This document shows positions 16,819-25,735 of a DNA stretch of 64,000 nucleotides, in pieces. The DNA lies in assembly GCA_038745535.1 (NCBI GenBank), contig JBCDLI010000004.1, positions 1-64,000 of the forward strand, written 5' to 3'. The notes below the pieces were generated by a model. It was given only the letters and a program-made list of their open reading frames with translations. It did no database searches and had not been told where the DNA came from. The position numbers and the translations under genes are program-made. Source of the DNA: JBCDLI01 sp038745535 (GTDB lineage: Bacteria > Pseudomonadota > Alphaproteobacteria > Rhizobiales > Rhizobiaceae). The stretch's first letter is position 1, and each line of letters opens with the position of its first letter.

Positions 16819-17805
16819 TCAGTTCAGCGCGACATTTGCCGCGCTCTCGGGCAGTTCATCGCCGAAGCAGCGCTGATAGTGTTCTGCCACGAGCGCGCGT
16901 TCCAGATCGTCGCATTTGTTCAGGAAGGTTAGCCGGAACGCAAAGCCGACATCGTCGAAGATCGAAGCGTTTTCAGCCCAAGTGATCACGGTGCGCGGGC
17001 TCATGACAGTGGAAAGGTCGCCGTTGATGAACGAGCTGCGCGTTAAATCTGCCAGCCGCACCATGGCGTTGACCTTTTCGCGACCCTCTGGATTGTCGAA
17101 CTCCTTGGCCTTCGCGACGATAATCTCAACTTCTTTGTCATGGGGCAGATAGTTCAGCGTCGTCACGATGGACCAGCGGTCCATCTGCGCTTGGTTGATC
17201 TGCTGTGTGCCATGATAAAGCCCGGTCGTGTCGCCAAGGCCAACGGTGTTTGCCGTCGCAAACAGGCGGAACGACGGGTGCGGGCGTATCACGCGGCTTT
17301 GGTCGAGAAGGGTCAAGCGCCCCGATGCCTCAAGTACGCGCTGGATGACGAACATCACGTCAGGACGCCCCGCGTCGTATTCATCAAACACGAGCGCGAC
17401 GTTATTCTGATAGGCCCACGGCAAAATACCATCGCGGAATTCTGTGACCTGCTTGCCGTCCTGCAAAACGATGGCGTCTTTGCCGACGAGATCGATTCGG
17501 CTGACATGGCTGTCTAGGTTCACGCGCACGCACGGCCAGTTCAGCCGCGCCGCGACCTGTTCAATATGGGTGGATTTGCCCGTGCCGTGATAGCCGGAGA
17601 CCATGACACGGCGATTGTGCGCAAAGCCCGCAAGGATGGCCATCGTGGTGGCGCGATCAAAAATATAATCGGGGTCCGTTTCGGGCACGTGCTGATTGAT
17701 GCCGGAATAGCCTGGCACTGTCATGTCGGTGTCGATGCCAAACGCGTTGCGTACGCTTATGGATGCGTCAGGCGTGTCGCTGATATCGAGATCAATCTTG
17801 TTCAT
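16819..17805 (-). CDS. cobS: Aerobic cobaltochelatase subunit CobS (AAA+ ATPase)
   Basis: A 328-residue AAA+ ATPase that forms a two-tiered ring with CobT and drives cobalt insertion by CobN. Walker A is GYHGTGKST (residues 71-79), Walker B is LVFDEYDAG, and the sensor region FATANTVGLGDTTGLYHGT is clear. The length is normal for the family. It is followed by cobT and preceded, 39 bases away, by the J-domain gene on the same strand, the common rhizobial order. Confidence 0.96.
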   Translation of the reverse strand: MNKIDLDISDTPDASISVRNAFGIDTDMTVPGYSGINQHVPETDPDYIFDRATTMAILAGFAHNRRVMVSGYHGTGKSTHIEQVAARLNWPCVRVNLDSHVSRIDLVGKDAIVLQDGKQVTEFRDGILPWAYQNNVALVFDEYDAGRPDVMFVIQRVLEASGRLTLLDQSRVIRPHPSFRLFATANTVGLGDTTGLYHGTQQINQAQMDRWSIVTTLNYLPHDKEVEIIVAKAKEFDNPEGREKVNAMVRLADLTRSSFINGDLSTVMSPRTVITWAENASIFDDVGFAFRLTFLNKCDDLERALVAEHYQRCFGDELPESAANVALN

Positions 17806-17844
17806 TGTACAGTCTCTGAATTTGGCCTTCGGCAGGTTTTTTCA

Positions 17845-18471
17845 TCATCCGAGCCCAGCTGTCTTTAGCAACTTATAGGCTTGGACCACATCACGGAACC
17901 GCTCCTCCGACGTCCGGTCACCACCGTTTGAGTCCGGGTGATGACGCTTGACGAGTTCCTTATATTTTTTACGCACTTCTTCCGCTGACGCTTGGTCATC
18001 GAGTTCGAGCGCGCGCATGGCTTTTGATTCTAGTGGTTTAAGGCGACGGATCGGTTTGGCAGGCGAAATGCGCAGCGAGGGGTCGCGCATCTTCATCGAT
18101 TTTGCTGAACCAGACCTCATGCGAGAGAAGACTGGCGCGGCTTGCATGCTGTCAGCGGATGCTGCGCCTTTGGCTGTTCCCATTTTCCAGGTCGGGCGTT
18201 CCCCGGTCTGCTGGCTCTCTTTTTGAAACTTCGCAATTTCGTCGTCGTTCAGGCCGGAGAAGTAATTGTAGTTCTTGTTATATTCTCGGGCGTGCTTGGT
18301 GCAGAACCAGAGATATTGGCCTTCACGATTTCGCCCCGCTGGACATTTGTGCTGGCCCGGCAGGTTGCAGCCTTCCCATTGGCAGCGATTGGCTTCTTCT
18401 TCCGCCTGCTTTCGCTTTTTGCCGCCCGGTGCAATGCGAATAGAATCAAAATATTTGGAAGACGTTTTCAT
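17845..18471 (-). CDS. J-domain (DnaJ-like) molecular chaperone
   Basis: A 208-residue cytoplasmic protein with a C-terminal J domain (about residues 150-205) that contains the H-P-D tripeptide in VKRHHPDSNGG, needed to stimulate Hsp70. The N-terminal half has a cysteine cluster (CQWEGCNLPGQHKCPAG then WFCTKHAREYN) resembling a small zinc-binding region. This unusual arrangement, J domain at the C-terminus, is typical of the alphaproteobacterial proteins encoded beside cobS. It is divergent from bolA. Confidence 0.88.
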   Translation of the reverse strand: MKTSSKYFDSIRIAPGGKKRKQAEEEANRCQWEGCNLPGQHKCPAGRNREGQYLWFCTKHAREYNKNYNYFSGLNDDEIAKFQKESQQTGERPTWKMGTAKGAASADSMQAAPVFSRMRSGSAKSMKMRDPSLRISPAKPIRRLKPLESKAMRALELDDQASAEEVRKKYKELVKRHHPDSNGGDRTSEERFRDVVQAYKLLKTAGLG

Positions 18472-18614
18472 GCCGAACGGTTATGACCTGCAGCTTGGGC
18501 AATACAAGGATTGACAACGAATATTAGGGTGCCCAAGCACTGCATAGATATGGTGCTGGAGGCGGCTTGGTCTAGCTGTCAGCACGCTTTGACGCAAGGC
18601 TGAGAGAGCAACAG

Positions 18615-18899
18615 ATGGGTGAGATTGAGCGGCTTATGCGCGACAAACTGGCCGCAGCGTTCAATCCTGAGCGGCTGGACGTGATAAATGAGAGCCATCT
18701 TCACGCTGGGCATCAGGAAAAATTCGACGGCTCGGGCGAAACTCATTTTCGAGTTCAGATCGTATCAGCTGAATTTGCGAACAAAAATCGCGTCCAGCGT
18801 CACCGTCTGGTGAACGATGTTGTCGCTGAAGAACTCAAAGACAGCGTTCATGCGTTGGCTGTCCAAGTCGCCGCACCCGGCGAAGCGGTCCGCTGGTAG
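18615..18899 (+). CDS. BolA family protein
   Basis: A 94-residue protein with the BolA fold signature: an N-terminal helix (IERLMRDKLAAAF), then INESHLHAGH, THFRVQIVS and NRVQRHRLV. The histidines and the HAGH region are those used for [2Fe-2S] sharing with monothiol glutaredoxins. BolA proteins act in iron-sulfur trafficking and stress morphology. The stop lies six bases from the end of the convergent CorC-type gene. It is divergent from the J-domain gene. Confidence 0.9.
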   Translation: MGEIERLMRDKLAAAFNPERLDVINESHLHAGHQEKFDGSGETHFRVQIVSAEFANKNRVQRHRLVNDVVAEELKDSVHALAVQVAAPGEAVRW

Positions 18900-18904
18900 C
18901 GGTC

Positions 18905-20173
18905 CTAGAGGCCCGGCGTCAGCGTTCGAATTCGAAGCTTCTCGATCCGGTTTTTCGCGCGCTTTAGAACCACAAACCGCTTTCCGTGAAACGTGAACGC
19001 TTGCTTTTCCGACGGTATTGTCTTGGCTTCATGGACCACAAGCCCTGCGATTGTTGTTGCCTCATCGTCGGGAAGGGACCAATCGAGTGCGCGGTTGAGA
19101 TCGCGGATCGGCACAGACCCATCAACGAGGATCGAGCCGTCGGCTTCCGTCTTCACGCCGGAAACATCCACATCGTGTTCGTCGGCAATCTCGCCCACAA
19201 TCTCTTCGATGATGTCCTCGAGTGTGACGAGACCTTCCACCTCGCCGTATTCATCGACCACGATTGCGACATGCGCTTTCTTTCGAAGAAACTCATTGAG
19301 CTGCGCATGAACGGTCGTGGTATCGGGCACGAACCACGGATCGTTGGCAACTTTCAAAATGTCGATCTTTGACGGATCGTTGTCAACGGAATGCAGCGCC
19401 CGCAGCAAGTCTTTTGAATGAACAATGCCAACGATGTTGTCGGTCTTCTCGCGCCAAACCGGCATGCGCGTGTATGGACTTTGCAAAATCTCGCGAACGA
19501 TTTCCTGCGGCGCTTCATCGGCGTTTACCGTCCGCATGTTTGTACGGTGGATCATGATGTCTGCAACGTCGAGCTCGTTAAGGTCGAGTAGACCGCCCAA
19601 GCGATCGCGTTCGGCTTTTTCCACCGAACCTTCCTCGTGAAGCACTTCCACGGCCCCACGCAGTTCATCATGGCCACTGAGGATTGATGTCTTGTCATCA
19701 AACCGAACGCCCACGGTGCCCAAAATTCTGCGAACGATCACATCAACGATGCGCGCAAGCGGCGAGACAATGGCTACAAAAACGCTGATCGCTCGCACGA
19801 CAGTGACTGCAAATTGGTCGGTCCGTGCGATTGCGAGATATTTCGGCATCACTTCTGCGAAGATGACAAGGAGAACAGTCATCACAATGGTTGCGTAGAC
19901 CACACCCGTCTCGCCAAACACCGATAGGAAAAGTGTTGTGGCTAAGGCCGAAGACAGGACATTGACGAGATTGTTGCCGATCAGAATCGATCCGATCAAT
20001 TGCTCTTTGTTCTCGGTCAGCTTGTTGACGGCTCCGGCTTTGTCCTCGCCGTTGTTCTCCAATTGCTTCATGCGCCCGCGAGAAACCGCAGTAAGTGCTG
20101 TTTCAGATCCCGAGAAGAAGCCGGAAACGACAATCAGCGCCAAGATCAAAAGGGCTGTGATCCAGAGATCCAT
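18905..20173 (-). CDS. CorC/HlyC-type CNNM transporter-like protein (hemolysin family)
   Basis: A 422-residue protein with an N-terminal CNNM/DUF21 membrane domain (about residues 1-180, four hydrophobic segments, with the GFFSGSETALTA motif), a central CBS pair (residues about 200-330) and a C-terminal CorC_HlyC domain. The family is linked to magnesium/cobalt efflux and membrane stress tolerance; the hemolysin label is historical. It starts 43 bases downstream of aroB on the same strand. Confidence 0.88.
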   Translation of the reverse strand: MDLWITALLILALIVVSGFFSGSETALTAVSRGRMKQLENNGEDKAGAVNKLTENKEQLIGSILIGNNLVNVLSSALATTLFLSVFGETGVVYATIVMTVLLVIFAEVMPKYLAIARTDQFAVTVVRAISVFVAIVSPLARIVDVIVRRILGTVGVRFDDKTSILSGHDELRGAVEVLHEEGSVEKAERDRLGGLLDLNELDVADIMIHRTNMRTVNADEAPQEIVREILQSPYTRMPVWREKTDNIVGIVHSKDLLRALHSVDNDPSKIDILKVANDPWFVPDTTTVHAQLNEFLRKKAHVAIVVDEYGEVEGLVTLEDIIEEIVGEIADEHDVDVSGVKTEADGSILVDGSVPIRDLNRALDWSLPDDEATTIAGLVVHEAKTIPSEKQAFTFHGKRFVVLKRAKNRIEKLRIRTLTPGL

Positions 20174-20215
20174 GATTTCATCCTATGATTTTGTCTGGGC
20201 GAGATGGGTGCTCGG

Positions 20216-21331
20216 TCAGGCAGCGTCGAGAGCATCTTGTAGAAAAGAACGCACGAGATCGGGCGGCACATCTTTGGCCACGAACGATTTTCCAATGCCG
20301 CGCGTCAAAATGAAGGTCAGCGCCCCGCGGGAAACTTTTTTGTCCTGCGCGATAAATTCCATCATCTGGTCGGCGTTTTCGATGTGATCTTTGAGGAACG
20401 AAAGGCTGGTGGGCAGCCCAACGGCCTTAAGATGCGATGTGACTTGACGCGTGTCGTCTGGACTGGCCAGGTTCATGTGCGCCGACATCGCGTGGGCGAG
20501 GACCATGCCGATGGACACACCTTCGCCGTGGACCAGAATGTTTGCGTCGTACTTCGCAATGCCTTCCAACGCGTGGCCGAATGTGTGCCCGAGGTTCAGG
20601 AGTGCGCGTTCGCCGCTTTCCAGTTCATCACGTGCCACCACATCGGCTTTTGACTGACACGAACGGGCTATTGCTTCGACGCGCTTCGATCCGCCTGCAA
20701 ACACGTCGCGCCAATTCGCTTTCAGCCAAGCAAAGAAGTCTGGCTGATTGATCAGACCGTATTTCGCCACTTCGGCGTAACCGGCGCGAAATTCGCGCGG
20801 TGAGAGGGTGTCTAAAACGCTCGTATCGGCGAGCACAGTCTTCGGCTGATAGAATGCGCCGACGAGATTTTTGCCATGCTCTGTGTTGATGCCGGTCTTA
20901 CCGCCCACCGAAGAATCCACCTGCGCAAGAAGTGACGTGGGTATTTGAACAAAGTGCATTCCACGTCGGGTGATCGCGGCAGCAAAACCGGTGAGATCGC
21001 CAATAACACCGCCGCCAAGCGCGATGATTGCGTCATTGCGTTCAAGTCTGGCGTCCAGGATTTGTGACACGACGCTTGTCGCATGTTCAAAGCTTTTGGT
21101 CTTTTCGCCTGCTGGAACCGTGAATGTCGTAAATTTGATACCGGAAGCGGTTAGCGATGCTTCCAGCGTTTCGAGATGAATAGCCGCCACGTTGTCATCG
21201 GTTACAATGGCAAACTGTGAACCAGGCAGCACCCGTGCCAGACGCTCACCGGCGGCCTCTAACACCCCATCGCCGATAACGATGTCGTACGACCGATCAC
21301 CCAGTTCAACGCGGACTGTTTCAGTGCTCAT
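20216..21331 (-). CDS. aroB: 3-dehydroquinate synthase
   Basis: A 371-residue enzyme that turns DAHP into 3-dehydroquinate, the second step of the shikimate pathway, using NAD and a divalent metal. Motifs present: GGGVIGDLTGFAAA, QIPTSLLAQVDSSVGGKTGIN, the zinc-ligand region ELESGERALLNLGHTFGHALE, and HGEGVSIGM. It overlaps the 3' end of aroK by four bases, so aroK-aroB are translationally coupled, the standard order. Confidence 0.96.
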   Translation of the reverse strand: MSTETVRVELGDRSYDIVIGDGVLEAAGERLARVLPGSQFAIVTDDNVAAIHLETLEASLTASGIKFTTFTVPAGEKTKSFEHATSVVSQILDARLERNDAIIALGGGVIGDLTGFAAAITRRGMHFVQIPTSLLAQVDSSVGGKTGINTEHGKNLVGAFYQPKTVLADTSVLDTLSPREFRAGYAEVAKYGLINQPDFFAWLKANWRDVFAGGSKRVEAIARSCQSKADVVARDELESGERALLNLGHTFGHALEGIAKYDANILVHGEGVSIGMVLAHAMSAHMNLASPDDTRQVTSHLKAVGLPTSLSFLKDHIENADQMMEFIAQDKKVSRGALTFILTRGIGKSFVAKDVPPDLVRSFLQDALDAA

Positions 21332-21912
21332 GCAGCTTTTTCTTTTTGTAAGTGGGATGCAAATGCCGCGATCACGTCTTCGGCCATCTGATCCTTTGTG
21401 ACATCGCGCGATGGCACTTCAATGTCGGCGAGCGCATAGATTGGGTATCGCACGTCAATAAGGTTCGCCATTGTTCCACGCGGATCGGGCTGTCGTAAAA
21501 GTGGCCTTGTTTGTTTGCGCGAAACGCGCTGCATGAGGAGATCAAGTTCTGCCGATAGCCAGATTGAAACGCCGCGTCGGCCAATGCGCTCGCGCGTTTG
21601 CGGGTTCATAAATGCCCCGCCACCGGTCGCCAAAACCTGTGGTCCGTTTTTGAGGAGCCTTTGCACGACACGCTCCTCCAAGCGGCGAAACTCGTCTTCG
21701 CCATAGTGCTCGAAAATCTCTTTAATCGTATATTTGGCCGACTTTTCGATTTCGGTATCGGCGTCAACAAAGGGCAAATCGAGCGATAGTGCCACTTTGC
21801 GGCCAATGGCGGATTTTCCAGCGCCCATCAGGCCGACGAGCACGAGTGAGCGAACGCCAATTCCATTGCGTATCGCTTCTAAGTTCGCGTCGATTGTGGT
21901 TTCTGTCACCAT
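21328..21912 (-). CDS. aroK: Shikimate kinase
   Basis: About 194 residues. It phosphorylates shikimate with ATP. The P-loop is GLMGAGKSAIG, followed by FVDADTEIE (shikimate-binding DxD), FRRLEERV, and ATGGGAF. The ATG at 21912 is favoured; a GTG at 21927 would add five residues, and neither has a strong ribosome site. It is followed by aroB with a four-base overlap. Confidence 0.94.
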   Translation of the reverse strand: MVTETTIDANLEAIRNGIGVRSLVLVGLMGAGKSAIGRKVALSLDLPFVDADTEIEKSAKYTIKEIFEHYGEDEFRRLEERVVQRLLKNGPQVLATGGGAFMNPQTRERIGRRGVSIWLSAELDLLMQRVSRKQTRPLLRQPDPRGTMANLIDVRYPIYALADIEVPSRDVTKDQMAEDVIAAFASHLQKEKAA

Positions 21913-22063
21913 TGAGGGCGTTACCACACGGAGCTTTAGCTTGTGTCAAGCGCGTCGCGGCAGAGTTATCGGCTGAATGCGCGAGACGCCCGGTTCACTG
22001 TTGACCGAGGGTCTGGCGGCTGCGCATAACGAGCGCAGAATTCTATTTCCAGAAAAGCAGATT

Positions 22064-22279
22064 ATGCCGAGCCTACTGCGCCTCATTTTCACTCTGGGTG
22101 TCCTTGCGGGGCTCGCATACGCGGCGATGTTTGCACTTGTGATTTACGTAGAGCCGCGCGAACGCGAAGTGTCGGTCATCTTGCCCCGCGGACAACTGCA
22201 GCTAGAACAGATCATAGATCAGCCCCGCCCAACGCCGCAGCCCATCACCGAACAAGACGCCGAGCAGGCGGAAAACTAG
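22064..22279 (+). CDS. Small single-pass membrane protein, conserved in rhizobia
   Basis: A 71-residue protein with one N-terminal membrane segment (LLRLIFTLGVLAGLAYAAMF) and a short proline- and glutamine-rich tail facing probably the periplasm. I start it at ATG 22064; an upstream in-frame start would add 29 residues with no conserved look. Similar small proteins occur between aroK and xerD in related genomes, from memory. It is 38 bases before xerD and possibly co-transcribed. Function unknown. Confidence 0.62.
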   Translation: MPSLLRLIFTLGVLAGLAYAAMFALVIYVEPREREVSVILPRGQLQLEQIIDQPRPTPQPITEQDAEQAEN

Positions 22280-22317
22280 TCAGCCTTTTTAAATGATAGC
22301 GCTGCTAACCTTTGCCG

Positions 22318-23250
22318 ATGATCGATCTTTTCCTCGATATGATGGCCAGCGAACGCGGTGCATCAAAAAACACGCTTGATGCCTATCGCCGTGATCTTGA
22401 CGACGCTGTTGCTCATATCACTTGCCACAAGTTCGAAGCGGCAGATCGCCATGATATTGAGGGCTATATCGCGGAGCTGGCACGTCGAGGATTTGCGCGG
22501 TCTTCCCAAGCGCGCAAGCTAAGTGCGCTAAAACAGTTTTTTCGTTTCGTTTTCCTGGAAGGCGTGCGGCAGGATGATCCGACAAGTCTCGTCCAGATGC
22601 CGCGCAAGCATGTGTCGGTCCCAAAGACATTGAGTGAGGGCGACGTTTCAAAGCTTTTAGCGCAGGCCGAAAGGGACGCGGGTGAGGCAGGGACGCCCGA
22701 CCCAAGTCTTTTCAATGTCGGAATTTTTCGCAGCCATCGCCTGTATGCGCTGATCGAGTTGCTCTATGCGACCGGGTTGCGGGTAAGCGAGTTGGTCACC
22801 CTGCCTGATGTGATCGCCCGCCGCGATGAACCGTTTTTCATGGTGCGAGGCAAAGGCAACAAAGAGCGCCTTGTTCCTATATCAAGCGCAGCAAAAAAAG
22901 CGCTTGAGACCTATCTCGTGGCGCGTGATGCGCAACCCAATGCGTCGAAGGTGGATTTTCTTTTTCCCGCCGATGGCTTCGACCGCGCGTTGGCAAGACA
23001 GGTATTTGCCCGCGATCTAAAGGCGCTTGGGAGCCGTTGCGGTCTGAGCGCCGAAACACTCTCACCGCATGTGTTGCGGCATGCTTTCGCGACACATCTG
23101 TTAAACAATGGTGCGGACTTACGCGTCGTTCAGCAGCTGCTTGGCCACGCCGATATCTCAACCACACAAATTTATACCCATGTCTTGGAAGAACGCATGC
23201 AAGCGCTCGTTCATAACCACCATCCATTGGCAATGGGTAGCAGTCGCTAA
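22318..23250 (+). CDS. xerD: Site-specific tyrosine recombinase XerD
   Basis: A 310-residue recombinase that, with XerC, resolves chromosome dimers at dif. The N-terminal SAM-like core-binding domain (about 1-90) begins MIDLFLDMMASERGASKNT. The catalytic residues are all visible: the first Arg in LYATGLRVSELV, the Lys in KGNKERLVP, the HxxR in HVLRHAFATH, the His in LLGHADIS, and the nucleophile Tyr in TQIYTHV. This position next to accA is common in rhizobia, so it is a housekeeping Xer protein rather than a mobile-element integrase. The start is the second codon set (ATG 22318). Confidence 0.93.
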   Translation: MIDLFLDMMASERGASKNTLDAYRRDLDDAVAHITCHKFEAADRHDIEGYIAELARRGFARSSQARKLSALKQFFRFVFLEGVRQDDPTSLVQMPRKHVSVPKTLSEGDVSKLLAQAERDAGEAGTPDPSLFNVGIFRSHRLYALIELLYATGLRVSELVTLPDVIARRDEPFFMVRGKGNKERLVPISSAAKKALETYLVARDAQPNASKVDFLFPADGFDRALARQVFARDLKALGSRCGLSAETLSPHVLRHAFATHLLNNGADLRVVQQLLGHADISTTQIYTHVLEERMQALVHNHHPLAMGSSR

Positions 23251-23323
23251 GCCTTTCCTTGACATGGCTTGGCGTAACCTTCACCTGCAACCAAACAGAA
23301 AAACGAATATCCAGGGCGCTTTT

Positions 23324-24283
23324 ATGTACAGCTATCTCGATTTCGAGAAGCCAATCGCAGACCTTGAGGGTCAAATTCTCGAACTGAAGAAGCTTGCTGA
23401 TTCAGGTGAGGGCGCAGTCGACGTCGCTGACGAAATCGCGCGGCTGGAAAAGCGTTCCCACGAAGCGCTGGTAGAGGCCTATAAAAAGCTATCGCCTTGG
23501 CAAAAGGCGCAGGTCGCGCGACATCCGGATCGTCCGCATGCACGCCATTACATTGCTGAATTGTTCACCGAGTTCACGCCGATGGCCGGTGACCGTGCGT
23601 TTGCCGAAGACGAGGCAATCATCGCCGGATTTGCACGCTTCAATGGTGCGTCGGTAGCGGTGCTTGGGCAAGAAAAGGGCCATGACACGGAAACGCGGCT
23701 GAAGCACAATTTTGGCATGGCTCGCCCTGAAGGTTATCGCAAAGCGGTTCGCATCATGGACCTCGCAGACCGCTTCGGTATTCCTGTTATCTCCCTTGTC
23801 GATACGGCAGGCGCTTATCCTGGCATTGGCGCAGAAGAGCGTGGCCAGGCAGAAGCTATCGCGCGTTCAACTGAGAAGTGCCTGAAGCTCGGTGTTCCGA
23901 TGATTTCGGTCGTCATAGGCGAGGGCGGTTCCGGTGGAGCGATTGCGATTGCGACGACCAACAAGGTCTACATGCTGGAGCACTCGATTTACTCGGTCAT
24001 CTCGCCGGAAGCGGGCGCGTCAATTCTATGGCGTGATGCGGGCAAAGCCCAAGAAGTAGCAACGGCCATGAAGATCACCGCGCAGGACTTGAAAGAGCTC
24101 GGTGTGATTGACGGCATCGTGGACGAACCACTTGGCGGTGCCCACCGCGATGCGGCCGCGACGATTGGACGAACGCGTGACATCATCGCCGGCGGTCTTG
24201 CGGAAATGGCCGAGATGGACAGTGATGCACTTCGCCAAAACCGGCGCGAGAAGTTTTTGCAGATCGGCCGCACATTGAAGTAG
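23324..24283 (+). CDS. accA: Acetyl-CoA carboxylase carboxyltransferase subunit alpha
   Basis: A 319-residue subunit, the same length as E. coli AccA, forming the carboxyltransferase with AccD in the first step of fatty acid synthesis. It starts MYSYLDFEKPIADLEGQI. The crotonase-like core shows TRLKHNFGMARPEGYRKA, LVDTAGAYPGIGAEERGQ and GEGGSGGAIAI. The frame extends upstream over xerD but the ATG at 23324 fits the family exactly. The accD gene is not in the window. Confidence 0.96.
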   Translation: MYSYLDFEKPIADLEGQILELKKLADSGEGAVDVADEIARLEKRSHEALVEAYKKLSPWQKAQVARHPDRPHARHYIAELFTEFTPMAGDRAFAEDEAIIAGFARFNGASVAVLGQEKGHDTETRLKHNFGMARPEGYRKAVRIMDLADRFGIPVISLVDTAGAYPGIGAEERGQAEAIARSTEKCLKLGVPMISVVIGEGGSGGAIAIATTNKVYMLEHSIYSVISPEAGASILWRDAGKAQEVATAMKITAQDLKELGVIDGIVDEPLGGAHRDAAATIGRTRDIIAGGLAEMAEMDSDALRQNRREKFLQIGRTLK

Positions 24284-24417
24284 CCCGGCCTCAGCGCAGC
24301 ACTCCCAAATTCTGACGTAATGTCACCGCTACTGACATATACGTGATGTGGAAAATCGGTAACTTTCCGGTAGTAAGCGTCCGGCAATAATTGGTCGCTT
24401 TGGTGGGTAGTGTGGCA

Positions 24418-25494
24418 ATGTTTTCAGGTGGGATGAAATTGCGGAGTTTGGCATCGCTACTTGGCGGCGCTGTTATGCTTACCGCATGTACAGACACCGA
24501 TGATCTTCTCGCACTTCGCGAGCATGCTCCAATTCCAAGCGATGCCCTGCAGATCATGCGCTCCAAAGGCATGACGCCTCGCTCGCCGATCATGTTGCGA
24601 ATATTCAAGGAAGAAGACGTCCTTGAGATTTGGAAGCAGCAGGATACCGGTCGATACGAGTTGGTTAAATCCTACGAGATTTGCGCGCACTCGGGCGATT
24701 TGGGACCCAAGTTCAAGGAAGGGGACCGGCAAGCGCCAGAGGGGTTCTACTACATTGGCCGCGGACAGATGAACCCGCGCTCGTCTTATCACCTGTCTTT
24801 CAATCTCGGCTTCCCGAACGCCTATGATCGTTCGCACGGTCGCACAGGCTCGCACCTTATGGTTCATGGCGATTGCTCGTCGGCTGGGTGCTATGCGATG
24901 ACCGACGAGGGCGTTGCAGAAATTTATGCGTTTGCCCGTGATGCTCTTCGCGGCGGAATCCAGCAGAAATTTCAAGTACAGGCGTTTCCGTTCCGCATGA
25001 CGCCCGAGAACATGGCGCGCTACGCCGAACATCGGTATTTCGATTACTGGACCATGCTCAAAGAAGGGTACGACCACTTTGAGCTGACCAGAGTGCCGCC
25101 GAATGTCGACGTCTGTGAGAAACGCTACGTTTTCAATCAACAGTCTGAGGGGCGGTTCATTGCTTCTGCCACGTGTCCTGAAATGGAGATGCCGGAGGGC
25201 CTTCGCTTGGCCTATGAGCGCCAGCAAAAAGAGCATAACGAGCGCTTTGAAGCCGAGTTGGCCCGCCTGAACGCGGAAGAAGAGGCTAAAAAAGTAGAAG
25301 TGGAACAGGTCGAGGCCGAAGTTCCAGCCACTCAGTCAGCCGTAGAACCTGCTCAACCCGCTGTGGTGAATGCCGCAACAACTGCTAACACCGAAGCGCC
25401 TAGCCCTGCCGCGCGGCCGCTTGACCCGTTCCCGGCTCCGCCCGCCGCGCTTTCCATCCCAACTCCAGAATTGATCTCGGTTCAACGACCGTGA
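24418..25494 (+). CDS. YafK-type L,D-transpeptidase-like lipoprotein
   Basis: About 358 residues. A lipoprotein signal ends in L-T-A-C within the first 24 residues (alternative start ATG 24433). The catalytic domain (about 40-220) has the YkuD-like active-site pattern: a histidine in HLMVHGDC and the nucleophile cysteine in SSAGCYAMTD. Proteins of this type cleave or exchange peptidoglycan crosslinks or protein anchors in the periplasm. After about residue 280 the chain is a charged, proline- and alanine-rich low-complexity tail. The stop overlaps the GTG start of tusA. Confidence 0.82.
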   Translation: MFSGGMKLRSLASLLGGAVMLTACTDTDDLLALREHAPIPSDALQIMRSKGMTPRSPIMLRIFKEEDVLEIWKQQDTGRYELVKSYEICAHSGDLGPKFKEGDRQAPEGFYYIGRGQMNPRSSYHLSFNLGFPNAYDRSHGRTGSHLMVHGDCSSAGCYAMTDEGVAEIYAFARDALRGGIQQKFQVQAFPFRMTPENMARYAEHRYFDYWTMLKEGYDHFELTRVPPNVDVCEKRYVFNQQSEGRFIASATCPEMEMPEGLRLAYERQQKEHNERFEAELARLNAEEEAKKVEVEQVEAEVPATQSAVEPAQPAVVNAATTANTEAPSPAARPLDPFPAPPAALSIPTPELISVQRP

Positions 25495-25721
25495 CCGAAA
25501 TTTACGATCTGCGCGGCTTGCAGTGTCCAATGCCCGTATTGAAAACGAAGAAGCGCTTAAGTTCACTTGCGATGGGCGAATTATTATCGATTGAAACGAC
25601 TGATCCGCTCGCCGTGATCGACATCCCACATTTTTGCGTTGAGGACGGTCACGAATTGGTGGACTCAGAGGAATTGGCCGAGAGCCACCGCTTCGTCATT
25701 CGCAAAGGCGCATCGGGCTAA
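25491..25721 (+). CDS. TusA-like sulfurtransferase
   Basis: A 76-residue protein with the TusA/SirA signature: DLRGLQCPMPVLKTKKRL, in which the cysteine in CPMP is the sulfur carrier. TusA proteins pass persulfide sulfur to tRNA thiolation, molybdenum cofactor and related pathways. It starts with GTG overlapping the stop of the L,D-transpeptidase gene (four bases), so it is translationally coupled. Which sulfur pathway it serves here is not shown by its neighbours. Confidence 0.87.
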   Translation: MTEIYDLRGLQCPMPVLKTKKRLSSLAMGELLSIETTDPLAVIDIPHFCVEDGHELVDSEELAESHRFVIRKGASG

Positions 25722-25735
25722 GTACGTCGGGTCTT

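Noticed and set aside
22318..23250. XerD as a phage or island integrase
   Set aside because: The sequence and the position before accA and after aroK match the housekeeping recombinase.
22877..23374. A 165-codon minus-strand frame
   Set aside because: It is antisense to the clear xerD gene and has no recognisable domain.
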